Source of the DNA: Roseicyclus amphidinii
GTDB lineage: Bacteria > Pseudomonadota > Alphaproteobacteria > Rhodobacterales > Rhodobacteraceae
Reading direction: 5' to 3'
Length of the DNA stretch: 64,000 bases
NCBI RefSeq assembly: GCF_030163755.1
Contig: NZ_JASJOE010000006.1
Span: 1 to 64,000 of the forward strand
The notes beneath the pieces were generated by a model. That model saw only the letters and a program-made list of their open reading frames with translations. It was not told the DNA's origin and made no database searches. This document shows positions 36,038-45,579 of the stretch, piece by piece (positions within the stretch are counted from its first letter, which is position 1; every line of letters begins with the position of its first letter). The translations under genes and the position numbers were made by a program.

Positions 36038-36946
36038 TCAGGCCGCGGGCCGGTTGACGGCGAAGAAACGGCGCACCGGCCCGTATTGCAGGGCGCTGGC
36101 GTGGCTGACGAGGTAGTCGTCGCCCACGATCCGCCCGCCCTCGAGCGGGACGGTGCGAAAATCATCGGCTCTTGGTGCTTCGTGGTCGAGGACCGGGCCT
36201 AGACCGAAGCCGCGCCGCACCGCCTCGGCCACGGCTTCGCGCGTGGCGATCTCGAAGGCGATGCGCGGAATCAGTCCGGCGGCTTCGAAAGCCTCCATCA
36301 GGAGGGAGCGGGTGAAACTGCCGCGTTCGCGCAGCACGATGGGCTCTGCCGCGAGGTCGCGCAGCGACAGCGTGGTTGCGGGATGGCTCTTGGGAACGAT
36401 GATGGAGATGCTCTGGCGGCGGAAGAACTGGCAGTGATAGGGTGGTTTCGGCGCGCGCAGCCCGATCATGATCACGTCGAGATCGTAATCGTCTAGCGCC
36501 GCGAAAAGCTCGGTGGAATTGGCCGCGCGCAGCTCCAGCACGGTGCGCGGATCGGCGCGGCGGAACACGTCGGCCGCATCCAGCGCGATCTGCGGCGCAG
36601 AGAAGCCGAAGCGCAGCGGTGCGCTGTGCGAGCGAGAGATGTCGCGCACCGCGTTCAGCGTCAGCGCCAGTTCCCCCAACCCGCGGCGCACCACGGCCGC
36701 GATATCCGCCCCCTGTTCGCTGACCGCAAGCCGCCGCCCGCTGCGCCGGAACAGCGACACGCCCAGTTCGGCCTCCAGCCGCCGGATCTGCGTCGAGACC
36801 GCCGGTTGGCTGACCCCCAGCAGGCGCGAGGCATCGCCCACACCCCCGGCTTCGACCACGGTCAGGAACACCCGAAGGCGGCGGAGGGTGGCGTCATCCT
36901 CGGGGCGGGGGGCATGGGGGATCGGCGTGGTCATCGGCCGATCCAT
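36038..36946 (-). CDS. LysR-family regulator of the phosphonate operon
   Basis: A 302-residue regulator with a winged helix GVGDASRLLGVSQPAVSTQI (about residues 35-54) and a full LysR effector domain. The start is either the ATG at 36946 or at 36934; the recognisable domain begins after about 20 residues. It is transcribed away from the phosphonate-type transporter operon, and the intervening 119 bases hold a CATAA-N7-TTATG dyad. It probably responds to a phosphonate or pathway intermediate; LysR regulators next to phnX are known elsewhere. Confidence 0.88.
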   Translation of the reverse strand: MDRPMTTPIPHAPRPEDDATLRRLRVFLTVVEAGGVGDASRLLGVSQPAVSTQIRRLEAELGVSLFRRSGRRLAVSEQGADIAAVVRRGLGELALTLNAVRDISRSHSAPLRFGFSAPQIALDAADVFRRADPRTVLELRAANSTELFAALDDYDLDVIMIGLRAPKPPYHCQFFRRQSISIIVPKSHPATTLSLRDLAAEPIVLRERGSFTRSLLMEAFEAAGLIPRIAFEIATREAVAEAVRRGFGLGPVLDHEAPRADDFRTVPLEGGRIVGDDYLVSHASALQYGPVRRFFAVNRPAA

Positions 36947-36960
36947 AACTTCGGTTTATG
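36944..36960. promoter_or_regulatory. LysR-box-like dyad
   Basis: CATAACTTCGGTTTATG, with CATAA/TTATG arms and the ATA...TAT form of many LysR sites. It overlaps the first possible start codon of the regulator and lies about 105 bases before the binding-protein gene. Confidence 0.45.
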
Positions 36961-37065
36961 AAATCTGCGCAACGATAATGACAGACATCTTCCCTTCGCA
37001 GGAGGCCGCTACCCAAGCCCCGGCGCATCCCGAATCGGCGCCGGAGCAACAAGCGAGCCGGACCC

Positions 37066-39099
37066 ATGAAATACCTCCTTTCCGTCAGCCTGATCGCGCT
37101 TGGCAGCGCGGCCTGGGCCAATTGCCCCGAGGCCACCATCGCAGACCCGATGGGCGTGGCGGCCGGGGCCTATCCCCAGCAATTCGACCTGTCGGAGTTC
37201 CAGAGCGCCGCAGGCTGCGAGATGAGCTTTCGGGAAAACCCCGAGATGGCCGCGCTGAACGCGCGCATCCAGGGCAACCCCGACACGCTGCCGCCGGTGG
37301 CCGAGCGCCTGCCCGCCGAACCGCTGGTCGTGCTGCCCTACGAGATGATCGGCCAGTATGGCGGCCGCCTCGACGGGATGTCGAACGCGACCGAGGCCGG
37401 CACCTCGGACCTTCTGTCGGTGCGCCACGTCAACCTCGTGCGCTTCGCCGATGACCTCGTCACCATCGTGCCGAACGTCGCCCGCGATTTCGAGTGGAAC
37501 GAGGATTTCACCCAGCTGACCTTCACCCTGCGCGAAGGGCACCGCTGGTCGGACGGCGCGCCCTTCACCGCGCATGACGTGACCTTCTGGTACAACCACA
37601 TGGTCATGGACACGAATGTCATCGAAAGCCCGCGCGCGCTGTGGATGGCCGATGGCCAGCCCTTCGAGGTCGAGGCGCTGGACGACACCACCGTCGTCTT
37701 CCGCCTGCCCAGCCCGCTGCCGGGGCTTCTGGCCAGCTTCGCCGCCGATTTCGCGCAGCCCTTCCAGCCGCGCCATTTCCTCGGTCAGTTCCACCCGGCC
37801 ATCGACGAGAATGCCGATGCCAACGCGCAGGCGCTCGGCTTCGAGAACGGCTATGCCGCCATCGCGCATTACTACGGCGGGTCGGACTGGAAAGACGTGC
37901 CCTCGCCGCTGCTGCGCGATCCCTCGACCGTGGAAAGCCTTCCGGCCGCCGTGGTGCCGACGCTCGAGGCCTTCATCACGGTGGAAGACACGACCGAGGG
38001 TCGCCGCTACGTCGCCAACCCGTTCTTCCACATGGTCGACACGGCGGGCAACCAGCTGCCCTACATCTCGGAAATGGACGAGCGTTATGTCTCGGACAAC
38101 GAGGTCCGCGTGCTGCGCATGGTCAACGGCGAGATCGACTACAAGTCGCAATCCGTGACCCTGCCCGACGCGCCCACGCTTCTGGATGGGGCCGAGGCGG
38201 GCGGCTACACCATCGACCTTCGCCCGCAGATCGGGATGCCGGTCTTCGGCTTCAACGTCACCGCCGCCGATGAGGCGCGCCGCGAGGTGTTTCTCGACCG
38301 CGATTTCCGCCTGGCGATGAGCCACGCGATCAACCGCCCCGAGATCAACTCGGTCGCCTATTTCGACCTGGGCGAGCCGCGCGCCTACCTGCATTTCGAC
38401 CCGGTTCCGCCCTTCGCCACCGAAGAGCAGGCGACCTATGGCACGGCCTTCGATCCCGAAACGGCGGCCAGCCTGCTGGACGGTGTGGGCCTTGTGGACA
38501 GCGACGGCGACGGTGTGCGCGAGTTGAACGGCGAGCCCTTCACGCTGACCATGCAATTCTCGACGCAGGGTTTGCCGACGGCTGTCGCCGAACTGGTCGC
38601 CCAGCACTGGACCGACGTGGGCATCCCCACGACGATCCGCGAAGTGACCTCGGACGAGTATCGCGCGGCGCAGGCCGCCAACGAGCTCGACGTGATCAAC
38701 TGGAGCAAGGGTCAGCCGATCCCGATCGTGCTGGGCTCGGCCGAGCAGCTTCTGCCGCCCTTCGGCGGGTTCTTCGACGCCCGCACCGGCATGCTCTGGG
38801 CGCGCTGGATCGAGACCAATGGCGCCGAGGGCATCGAGCCGCCGGCATGGACCGCCGAGCTGGCCGAGACCGTCGCCGCATGGCAGCAGCACCAGCCGGG
38901 CACCGAGATGTCGAACGAGCTGGGCCAGGACCTCGTGAGCCAGATCCTCGAGGCCTTCCTGTTCATCGGCACGGTGCAGGCCCCGAACCCGGTCTACCAC
39001 GCGAATGCGCTGGAAAACTTCATGCCGCCGCAGACCTGGAGCTACGAATACTACCGCATGTATCCGTATCGCCCGCAGCAGTGGTGGCTGAACGAGTGA
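37066..39099 (+). CDS. ABC transporter substrate-binding protein, family 5 (peptide/opine type)
   Basis: A 677-residue periplasmic protein, long for the family. Signal peptide MKYLLSVSLIALGSAAWA precedes mature NCPEAT. The SBP_bac_5 pattern is visible in GHRWSDGAPFTAHDVTFW (about residue 160-180), FRLAMSHAINR (about 420) and the C-terminal region. Four cysteines or fewer are present. Family 5 receptors bind peptides, oligosaccharides or similarly large solutes, so the ligand is expected to be bulkier than free 2-aminoethylphosphonate. It is the first gene of the operon that ends with phnX and a phosphonate-ester-type hydrolase. Confidence 0.9.
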   Translation: MKYLLSVSLIALGSAAWANCPEATIADPMGVAAGAYPQQFDLSEFQSAAGCEMSFRENPEMAALNARIQGNPDTLPPVAERLPAEPLVVLPYEMIGQYGGRLDGMSNATEAGTSDLLSVRHVNLVRFADDLVTIVPNVARDFEWNEDFTQLTFTLREGHRWSDGAPFTAHDVTFWYNHMVMDTNVIESPRALWMADGQPFEVEALDDTTVVFRLPSPLPGLLASFAADFAQPFQPRHFLGQFHPAIDENADANAQALGFENGYAAIAHYYGGSDWKDVPSPLLRDPSTVESLPAAVVPTLEAFITVEDTTEGRRYVANPFFHMVDTAGNQLPYISEMDERYVSDNEVRVLRMVNGEIDYKSQSVTLPDAPTLLDGAEAGGYTIDLRPQIGMPVFGFNVTAADEARREVFLDRDFRLAMSHAINRPEINSVAYFDLGEPRAYLHFDPVPPFATEEQATYGTAFDPETAASLLDGVGLVDSDGDGVRELNGEPFTLTMQFSTQGLPTAVAELVAQHWTDVGIPTTIREVTSDEYRAAQAANELDVINWSKGQPIPIVLGSAEQLLPPFGGFFDARTGMLWARWIETNGAEGIEPPAWTAELAETVAAWQQHQPGTEMSNELGQDLVSQILEAFLFIGTVQAPNPVYHANALENFMPPQTWSYEYYRMYPYRPQQWWLNE

Positions 39100-39166
39100 T
39101 CCCGTCCGCGTGACCAAGGGGCGGCCCCATGACCGGGGCTGCCCACCCCTTTTCCGGACGCTTCCG

Positions 39167-40174
39167 ATGGCCGCCTTCGCCCGTTTCCTCGCGCTTCGTT
39201 TCGCCGCCGCCATGGCGACGATGCTTCTGGTCAGCCTGATCGTCTTCAGCCTGATGGAGCTGGTGCCGGGCAATTGCGCGGAACGCTACATCGCCTACAA
39301 GGCGACCCAAGGCTTCGTGGTGACCGACGCCGACATCCGCGCCGAGGAGGTGCGGATGGGCCTCGACCGGCCCTATCTCGTGCGCTGGATCGACTGGATC
39401 ACCGGCGTCTTCTTCCGCTTCGAGCTGGGCGAAAGCTGCCTGTGGCGCGTCGATGTGGGCCAGCTGATCGGCGACAAGCTTCTGATCTCGCTGGCGCTTG
39501 CCGGCGGCGCGCTGGTGCTGACCTATCTCGTGTCCGTGCCCGTCGGCATCGCCTCGGCGGCACTCAGGGGCGGCTGGCTCGACGGCGGCTTGCGCATCCT
39601 GTCCTATCTCGGCCTTGCGCTGCCGAATTTCCTTCTGGCGCTGGCGATCATGCTGGCCTCGACGATCTGGTTCGGCGACACGCTGACGGGCCTGTTTTCC
39701 GAGGAATTCCGCAATGCGCCGTGGTCCTGGGCGCGGTTCGCCGATTTCCTGTCGAACGCATGGCTGCCGATCCTGATCCTGGGCTGGTCGGCCATGGCGA
39801 TCCAGATCCAGACCGTGCGTGCGCTGATGTCGGACGAGCAGGGCAAGCTTTACGTCACCGCAGCGCGGGCGCGCGGACTGTCGGGCTGGCGTCTGTTGAT
39901 GCGCTATCCCGCGCGGCACGCGCTGGGGCCGGTGGTGAATTCCGTGGGCTTCGACCTCAACCGCATCTTCAACGACCTGCCCATCGTCGCCGCCGTGCTG
40001 ATCCTGACCGAGGCGGGCGCGCTCCTGCTGGAGGCACTGGCGCGCTCGAACGACCAGCAGCTCGCGGGCGCGATCATCCTGTCGATGACGCTGGCCATCG
40101 TGGCGCTGAATTTCGTGACCGACGTGATCCTTGCCGTGATCGACCCGCGCATCCGCAAGGGGTTCTTCGCATGA
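39167..40174 (+). CDS. Peptide-type ABC transporter permease 1 (DppB/OppB)
   Basis: A 335-residue permease with an N-terminal helix, a long periplasmic loop (residues 30-100) and a transport domain ending RIRKGFFA. The coupling segment YVTAARARGLSGWRLL is the usual EAA-type loop. The start is the ATG at 39167; an upstream GTG in frame lies in the intergenic leader. It ends with a four-base overlap with permease 2. Confidence 0.92.
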   Translation: MAAFARFLALRFAAAMATMLLVSLIVFSLMELVPGNCAERYIAYKATQGFVVTDADIRAEEVRMGLDRPYLVRWIDWITGVFFRFELGESCLWRVDVGQLIGDKLLISLALAGGALVLTYLVSVPVGIASAALRGGWLDGGLRILSYLGLALPNFLLALAIMLASTIWFGDTLTGLFSEEFRNAPWSWARFADFLSNAWLPILILGWSAMAIQIQTVRALMSDEQGKLYVTAARARGLSGWRLLMRYPARHALGPVVNSVGFDLNRIFNDLPIVAAVLILTEAGALLLEALARSNDQQLAGAIILSMTLAIVALNFVTDVILAVIDPRIRKGFFA

Positions 40175-41319
40175 GCCTGATCGACCGCATCCGCCCGCAC
40201 CGCCGCGACCGCACCGGTCGATCGCGCGAAGACTACTACACCGCCTCGCAGGGGCAACTGGTGTGGCAAAGGTTCCGCGCCAACCGCACCGCGCGTGCGG
40301 CGCTTTACGTGCTGGTGTTCTTCGTCCTGTGCGGGATCTTCGCGCCCTTCCTGTCGCCCCATGACCCGACCGCCGCCGGGCGCAACGCCGATTACACCAA
40401 CGGCGCGCCGCAGATCCCGCAGTTCTGCGATGCCACGGGCTGTTCGCTGCGCCCCTTCATCCATGGGGTCGAACGCCATCGGGGTGCCGACACCAATTTC
40501 CGCTGGGTGACACGGGCCACCGATGAGCGGAATTACGTGACCTTCCTGCCGCGCGGATACGAGTATCGCCTGTTGGGCGTGATCCCGATGGACCGGCACC
40601 TGTTCGGCGTCGAGACCGGCTTCATCCACATCTTCGGCACCGATGCGCAGGGCAAGGACATCTTCAGCCGCACGATGCACGCCATCGGCGTCAGCCTTGC
40701 CGTGGGGTCCGCGGGGGTGCTGATCTCCTTCGGGCTGGCGCTGGTGATCGGGGGCGTCGCGGGCTATTTCGGCGGCTGGATCGACACGGTGCTGCAGGCG
40801 CTGATGGACACGGTCAAGACGGTGCCGACCATCCCGCTCTTCATGGCGGTGGCGGCCTTCATCCCCGACACCTGGACCGCGGAACAGCGCTTCTTCTTCA
40901 TCTCGCTGGTGCTTGGCCTGCTGGGCTGGGGCACGCTGGCGCGGCGCATCCGCACGCATGTTCTGGCCGAGCGCACGGCCGATTACGTGCTGGCCGCGCG
41001 CATGTCGGGGGCGGGCCCCGGCCATGTGATCCGCCGCCACCTTCTGCCCAGTTTCACCAGCTACATCATCGTCGATCTGGTGATCTCGTTCCCATACATG
41101 GTGCTGGCCGAAACCTCGCTCTCCTTCATCGGGCTGGGCCTGAAGGACCCGGTGAATTCGCTGGGCGTGATGCTGCAGAACGTGACGCGGGTGGACGTGC
41201 TGCTGAATTACCATTGGTATTTCATCCCCGTTCCGATCTTCGTCGCCATCGTGCTGGCCTTCGTCTTCGTGGGCGATGGTCTGCGCGATGCCGCCGACCC
41301 CTATGCGGAGAAGCGCTAG
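40171..41319 (+). CDS. Peptide-type ABC transporter permease 2 (DppC/OppC)
   Basis: A 382-residue permease. A long periplasmic insert (about residues 75-155, with CDATGCSLRPF) precedes FGTDAQGKDIFSRTMHAIGV, the conserved entry of the OppC domain. The EAA segment is YVLAARMSGAGPGHVIRRHL. The C-terminus ends DGLRDAADPYAEK, as in DppC proteins. Start ATG overlaps the preceding stop. Confidence 0.93.
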   Translation: MSLIDRIRPHRRDRTGRSREDYYTASQGQLVWQRFRANRTARAALYVLVFFVLCGIFAPFLSPHDPTAAGRNADYTNGAPQIPQFCDATGCSLRPFIHGVERHRGADTNFRWVTRATDERNYVTFLPRGYEYRLLGVIPMDRHLFGVETGFIHIFGTDAQGKDIFSRTMHAIGVSLAVGSAGVLISFGLALVIGGVAGYFGGWIDTVLQALMDTVKTVPTIPLFMAVAAFIPDTWTAEQRFFFISLVLGLLGWGTLARRIRTHVLAERTADYVLAARMSGAGPGHVIRRHLLPSFTSYIIVDLVISFPYMVLAETSLSFIGLGLKDPVNSLGVMLQNVTRVDVLLNYHWYFIPVPIFVAIVLAFVFVGDGLRDAADPYAEKR

Positions 41320-41320
41320 G

Positions 41321-42313
41321 ATGGGCGGGCTTCTGACGGTGCGCGACCTGACGCTGACCTTCGGCACGGACGAGGGACCGGTGACGGCGGTGGACGGTGT
41401 GACCCTCGACATCGAACCGGGCGAGGTGCTGGGGCTGGTGGGCGAAAGCGGCTCGGGCAAGTCGGTCACGGCCAAGGCGCTGATGCGGCTGAACCCCGCC
41501 AATGCGCGCTACGGCGCGGGCAGCCGGATGACCCTGACGGATGCGGGGCAGGAGATCGACATCCTCTCGCTCAAGGGCGCCAAGGCGCTGCGGCAGGTGC
41601 GCGGCGACAAGATCTCGATGATCTTCCAGGAACCCATGGCCAGCTTCGCCCCTGCGATCACGATCGGCAAGCAGATGGTCGAGCAGCTGCAGCTTCACCG
41701 CGGCCTGTCGCGCGGCGATGCGCGGATGCTTTCCATCGAGATGCTCGAGCGGGTCGGCATCTCCGAGCCCGGGGCGCGCTTCGATCAATACGCCTTCGAA
41801 CTGTCGGGCGGCATGCGCCAGCGCGCGATGATCGCCATGGCGCTGTCGACCAGGCCCCGGCTTCTGATCGCGGACGAGCCGACCACCGCGCTGGATGTCA
41901 CCATCCAGGCGCAGGTGCTCGACCTGATGAAGGAACTGGTGGGCGAATTCGGCATGGGCATCCTGTTCATCACCCATGACCTTGGCGTGATCGCCCAGAC
42001 CGCCGACCGCGTCGCGGTCATGTATCTGGGCCGCATCGTCGAGGAGGGGCCTGTGCGCGACGTGATCCGCCGCCCGGCGCATCCCTACACCCGCGGGTTG
42101 ATCGACGCCCTGCCCAAGCTCACCGACCTGGATGCGGCCCTGACCCCGGTGCCGGGCGACATCCCCTCGCCGCTGGAGCGGCCGGGCGGCTGCGTCTTTC
42201 ACACCCGTTGCGCGCTGGCCGAGGCGCGTTGCCGGATCGCGCCGCCCGAAACCCGGCTGGTCCGGCCCCGGCACAGCGCCGCCTGCCACCTTGCCCCCGA
42301 GAGTGCATCATGA
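41321..42313 (+). CDS. Peptide-type ABC transporter ATP-binding protein 1 (DppD/OppD)
   Basis: A 330-residue ATPase. Walker [11 protein letters not shown], signature [14 protein letters not shown], Walker [13 protein letters not shown], switch ITHDLGVIA. The C-terminal oligopeptide extension includes [14 protein letters not shown], the cysteine pattern that binds an iron-sulfur cluster in this family. Start ATG at 41321, one base after permease 2. Confidence 0.93.
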   Translation: MGGLLTVRDLTLTFGTDEGPVTAVDGVTLDIEPGEVLGLVGESGSGKSVTAKALMRLNPANARYGAGSRMTLTDAGQEIDILSLKGAKALRQVRGDKISMIFQEPMASFAPAITIGKQMVEQLQLHRGLSRGDARMLSIEMLERVGISEPGARFDQYAFELSGGMRQRAMIAMALSTRPRLLIADEPTTALDVTIQAQVLDLMKELVGEFGMGILFITHDLGVIAQTADRVAVMYLGRIVEEGPVRDVIRRPAHPYTRGLIDALPKLTDLDAALTPVPGDIPSPLERPGGCVFHTRCALAEARCRIAPPETRLVRPRHSAACHLAPESAS

Positions 42314-43344
42314 CCGATACCGCCGTCTCGATCCGCGATCTGGAGGTGCATTTCCCGCTGGGTCGCAGCCTGCTGGGCAAACCACCGGTCCTCAAGGCCG
42401 TGGCGGGGGTGACGCTGGACATCCCGCGCGGGTCCTTCTTCGGGCTGGTGGGCGAAAGCGGCTCGGGCAAGACCACGCTGGGGCGCGCCACGCTGGCCGC
42501 GGCCCCCGTCTCGGCGGGGCAGGTCACCGTGACCGACCGCGAGGGCGAGGTCTTCGACATGGCACGCCTTGACCGGGCCGCCGAGACACGCTTCCGCCGC
42601 CGGGCGCAGCTGATCTTTCAGGACCCCTACGCCGCGCTGTCGCCCCGCATGACGGTGCGCGACATCATCGCCGAACCGCTCGAGGTGATGCGGCTGTGCA
42701 GGACGCGCGACGAGGTGAACGACCGGGTCCGCGCCATCGCCGCGCAATGCCGGTTGAATGTCGAACACCTGCGCCGCTTTCCCCATGCGTTTTCCGGCGG
42801 GCAGAGGCAGCGCATCTCGATCGCCCGCGCGCTTGTCACGAACCCCGACTACATCGTCGCCGATGAAAGCGTGGCGGCCCTCGATGTCTCGATCCAGGCC
42901 GATATCCTGAACCTGCTGAAACAGCTGCAACGTGACCTGTCGCTGACCTTCCTGTTCATCAGCCATGATCTGAGCGTCGTGGCCCACACCTGCGACCATG
43001 TCGCGGTGATGTATCTGGGCCGCATCGTCGAGGTGGCGCCGCCGCGTCGCCTGTTCGCCGCGCCGCGCCACCCCTATACACGCGCGCTGATCTCGGCGAT
43101 CCCGTCGCTCGATCCCGACGACCGCGGCCGGGCCGAGCGGCTGACGGGCGAGATCCCCTCGCCCAAGTCACCGCCGCCGGGCTGCGCCTTTCACACCCGT
43201 TGCCCGATGGTGCGCGACCGCTGCCGCGTCGAGGCCCCGGCCCTGCGGCAGGTGGCGGATGGGCACAGCGCGGCCTGCCATTTCTCGGATGACCTGGCGC
43301 TGGCACGCAGGCGCGCCGACAGCCCGGTGCGGGTGCCGGCATGA
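42310..43344 (+). CDS. Peptide-type ABC transporter ATP-binding protein 2 (DppF/OppF)
   Basis: A 344-residue ATPase. Walker A GESGSGKTT, signature FSGGQRQRISIARA, switch ISHDLSVVA. Walker B reads IVADESVAALD, with DES where DEP is usual. The C-terminal CAFHTRCPMVRDRC cysteine set is present. Overlaps its neighbours by four bases on both sides, so it is co-translated with ATPase 1 and the acetyltransferase. Confidence 0.92.
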   Translation: MTDTAVSIRDLEVHFPLGRSLLGKPPVLKAVAGVTLDIPRGSFFGLVGESGSGKTTLGRATLAAAPVSAGQVTVTDREGEVFDMARLDRAAETRFRRRAQLIFQDPYAALSPRMTVRDIIAEPLEVMRLCRTRDEVNDRVRAIAAQCRLNVEHLRRFPHAFSGGQRQRISIARALVTNPDYIVADESVAALDVSIQADILNLLKQLQRDLSLTFLFISHDLSVVAHTCDHVAVMYLGRIVEVAPPRRLFAAPRHPYTRALISAIPSLDPDDRGRAERLTGEIPSPKSPPPGCAFHTRCPMVRDRCRVEAPALRQVADGHSAACHFSDDLALARRRADSPVRVPA

Positions 43345-43826
43345 GGATCAGGCAAGGACAGCCTGCCGAGGGCGCGGCGCTCGAAACCTTGGTGGCCGCC
43401 GCTTTCCTCGATTACGTCCGGGGCATCGGCCGCGACTGGCCCGGCCCCTACGACTGGCTGGCCGAACGCCTTGCCAAGGGCGAGGTCTGGGTCGCCGAAA
43501 GCATCGGCGGCCCGCTTCTGGGAATGGCCGCCCTGTCGCAGGACACGGGCGCGCGGACGCTGACCGTCGATCTTCTGGCCGTGGCCCCCGCGGCGCAGGG
43601 GCAGGGCATCGGCCATGCGCTTCTGGCCCATGCCGAGGCGCTGGCCCGCACGGCAGGGGCGCGGGCGATGCATCTGCACACCGTGGCGAAATACGACCGC
43701 CTTGTCCGGCTTTACGAAGGGGCGGGCTTTCGCGTCACCCACACAGGACCGCGGCCCAAGGGGGATGACGGCCACCCCCGCGCCTTCCTGCGCAAACGGC
43801 TCGATGAACAGGAGACCCCGGCATGA
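43341..43826 (+). CDS. GNAT-family N-acetyltransferase
   Basis: A 161-residue protein with the acetyl-CoA site VAPAAQGQGIGHALLAHAE (about residues 80-98) and a C-terminal YEGAGFRVTHTGPR, both GNAT features. It would acetylate a small amine in the cytoplasm. Within this operon an aminophosphonate, as for PhnO of other bacteria, is an attractive acceptor, but sequence does not prove that. It overlaps ATPase 2 and the methyltransferase by four bases each. Confidence 0.85.
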   Translation: MRIRQGQPAEGAALETLVAAAFLDYVRGIGRDWPGPYDWLAERLAKGEVWVAESIGGPLLGMAALSQDTGARTLTVDLLAVAPAAQGQGIGHALLAHAEALARTAGARAMHLHTVAKYDRLVRLYEGAGFRVTHTGPRPKGDDGHPRAFLRKRLDEQETPA

Positions 43827-44452
43827 GTGCCGATTACGACCTCGACAGCGCCTACCGGATCGAAGGCCCCGCCGATGCGCGGCGCGTATATGACGATTGG
43901 GCCGCCACCTATGACGACAGTTTCGCGCGCGACTGGGGCTATGTCGCGCCCCGGCGGATCGCTGATATCTTCCTGGCCGAGGGCGGGCCGGCGGGCGGCC
44001 CGGTCCTCGACATCGGTGCCGGCACCGGCCTGATGGCCGAGGCGCTGCCGGGTCTGATGATCGACGGGATCGACATCTCGCCCGAGATGCTGGCCCGCGC
44101 CGCCGCCAAGGGGCTGTATCGCACCCGGATCGAGGCCGACCTGACCGCCGCCCTGCCGCTGGCCGATGCCGCCTATGGCGGGTTCGTCTCTTGCGGGACC
44201 TTCACCCATGGCCATGTCGGCGCGGACTGTTTGCCCGAGCTGCTGCGCGTCGCGGCCCCCGGCGCGCTGTTCTGCTGCGGCACCCGGCCCGCCGTCTATG
44301 ACGCGATGGGCTTCGGCTCGGCCCTCGCGCTGGCGGCGGCGCGCGGGCAGATCACGCCGCCCCGCTTCTTCGAGATCGACATCTACGAGGGGGCCAGCCA
44401 CGACCACGCCGCCGACACCGGCCTCGTCATGCTGTTCCGCAAGGCATCATGA
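43823..44452 (+). CDS. SAM-dependent methyltransferase
   Basis: A 209-residue class I methyltransferase. The SAM site is VLDIGAGTGLMAEALPG (about residue 55), then DGIDISPEML and GGFVSCGTFTHGHVG. The N-terminus (YDLDSAYRIEGPADARRVYDDWAATYD, read as two parts) resembles the Williams-Beuren-type methyltransferases. The acceptor is unknown. Overlaps on both sides place it firmly in the operon; methylation of an aminophosphonate or of the released alcohol are the options that context suggests. Confidence 0.82.
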   Translation: MSADYDLDSAYRIEGPADARRVYDDWAATYDDSFARDWGYVAPRRIADIFLAEGGPAGGPVLDIGAGTGLMAEALPGLMIDGIDISPEMLARAAAKGLYRTRIEADLTAALPLADAAYGGFVSCGTFTHGHVGADCLPELLRVAAPGALFCCGTRPAVYDAMGFGSALALAAARGQITPPRFFEIDIYEGASHDHAADTGLVMLFRKAS

Positions 44453-45579
44453 GCGCGGGTTACGATCTCGCCGTCGTCGGCGCGGGCATCCTCGGGCTGG
44501 CCCATGCGCTGGCCGCTGCCCGGCGCGGCAAGCGGGTCGTGGTGATCGACCGCGACGCGCAGGCCAACGGGGCCTCGATCCGCAATTTCGGCTTTGTCAC
44601 CGTGACGGGCCAGCAGGCCGGCGAATGCTGGACCCGCGCGCGGCGCTCCCGCGAGGTCTGGGCCGAGGTCGCGCCCAGGGCCGGTATCGACATCCTGCAG
44701 CGCGGGCTGACCGTGCTGGTCGAACGCCCGGAGGCGGTCGCGGTGCTGGAGGCTTTTGCCGCCACCGACATGGGCGCGGGCTGTCGCCTGATGTCCCGCA
44801 ACGAGCTGGCCGCCGATCTGCCCATCACCCCCAGCGTCACGGCGGGCCTGCGCAGCCCGCATGAGCTGCGCGTCGAAAGCCGCACCGCCATTCCGCGGCT
44901 TGCCGCTTGGCTTCAGGCCGAGATGGGGGTCACCTTCCTCTGGCAGCGCCGCGTCACGGCGATTGCCCTGCCGCGGATCGAGACCTCGGCCGGGCCGGTG
45001 ATGGCCGAGGCCGCGGTGATCTGCCCCGGCGACGAGTTCACCGGGCTTCACGCCGACCGGATCGCCGCGATGGGCTTCACCCGCTGCTTGCTCCACATGC
45101 TGCGCGTGGCTCCCGCATCCCCCGTGCCGCTGCCGACGCCGGTGATGTCCGACCTCGGGCTTGCGCGCTACCTCGGCTATGCCGACCTGCCCGAGGCCGC
45201 GCCGCTCAAGGCCCGGCTCGATGCCGAGAAGGCGCAGGCGCTGGCCGAGGGGATCCACCTGATCGCCGTGCAATCCGCCGATGGCAGCCTCGTGGTGGGC
45301 GACAGCCACCGTTATGCCGCGACGCCCCATCCTTTCGCGGGCGCGGATGTCGACGACCTGATCCTGACGGAACTGGACGCCGTGCTGGACCTGCCCGGCC
45401 GCCGCGTGACGGAACGCTGGACCGGCACCTATGCCAGCGCGCCCGACCGTCTGGCCTGGATCGACCATGTCTCGGACGCCGAGAAACTGGTCATCGTCAC
45501 CTCGGGCACCGGGGCCTCGACCGGCTTCGCCATCGCCGAGGAGACCATCGCATCGCTCTACGGAAAGGCAGACCCATGA
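44449..45579 (+). CDS. FAD-dependent amine oxidase, TIGR03364-type, phosphonate-associated
   Basis: A 376-residue DAO-family flavoenzyme. The FAD site is VVGAGILGLAHALAAARRG and the second glycine cluster is near the C-terminus (VTSGTGASTGFAIAEE). Active-site-side text SIRNFGFVTVTGQQ is typical of the TIGR03364 clade, which is linked by gene context to phosphonate breakdown; related flavoproteins oxidise N-methylated or hydroxylated 2-aminoethylphosphonates. Here no PhnW transaminase is present, so this enzyme is the likely producer of phosphonoacetaldehyde for the PhnX encoded next. The clade assignment is by recall and needs a profile check. Confidence 0.83.
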   Translation: MSAGYDLAVVGAGILGLAHALAAARRGKRVVVIDRDAQANGASIRNFGFVTVTGQQAGECWTRARRSREVWAEVAPRAGIDILQRGLTVLVERPEAVAVLEAFAATDMGAGCRLMSRNELAADLPITPSVTAGLRSPHELRVESRTAIPRLAAWLQAEMGVTFLWQRRVTAIALPRIETSAGPVMAEAAVICPGDEFTGLHADRIAAMGFTRCLLHMLRVAPASPVPLPTPVMSDLGLARYLGYADLPEAAPLKARLDAEKAQALAEGIHLIAVQSADGSLVVGDSHRYAATPHPFAGADVDDLILTELDAVLDLPGRRVTERWTGTYASAPDRLAWIDHVSDAEKLVIVTSGTGASTGFAIAEETIASLYGKADP

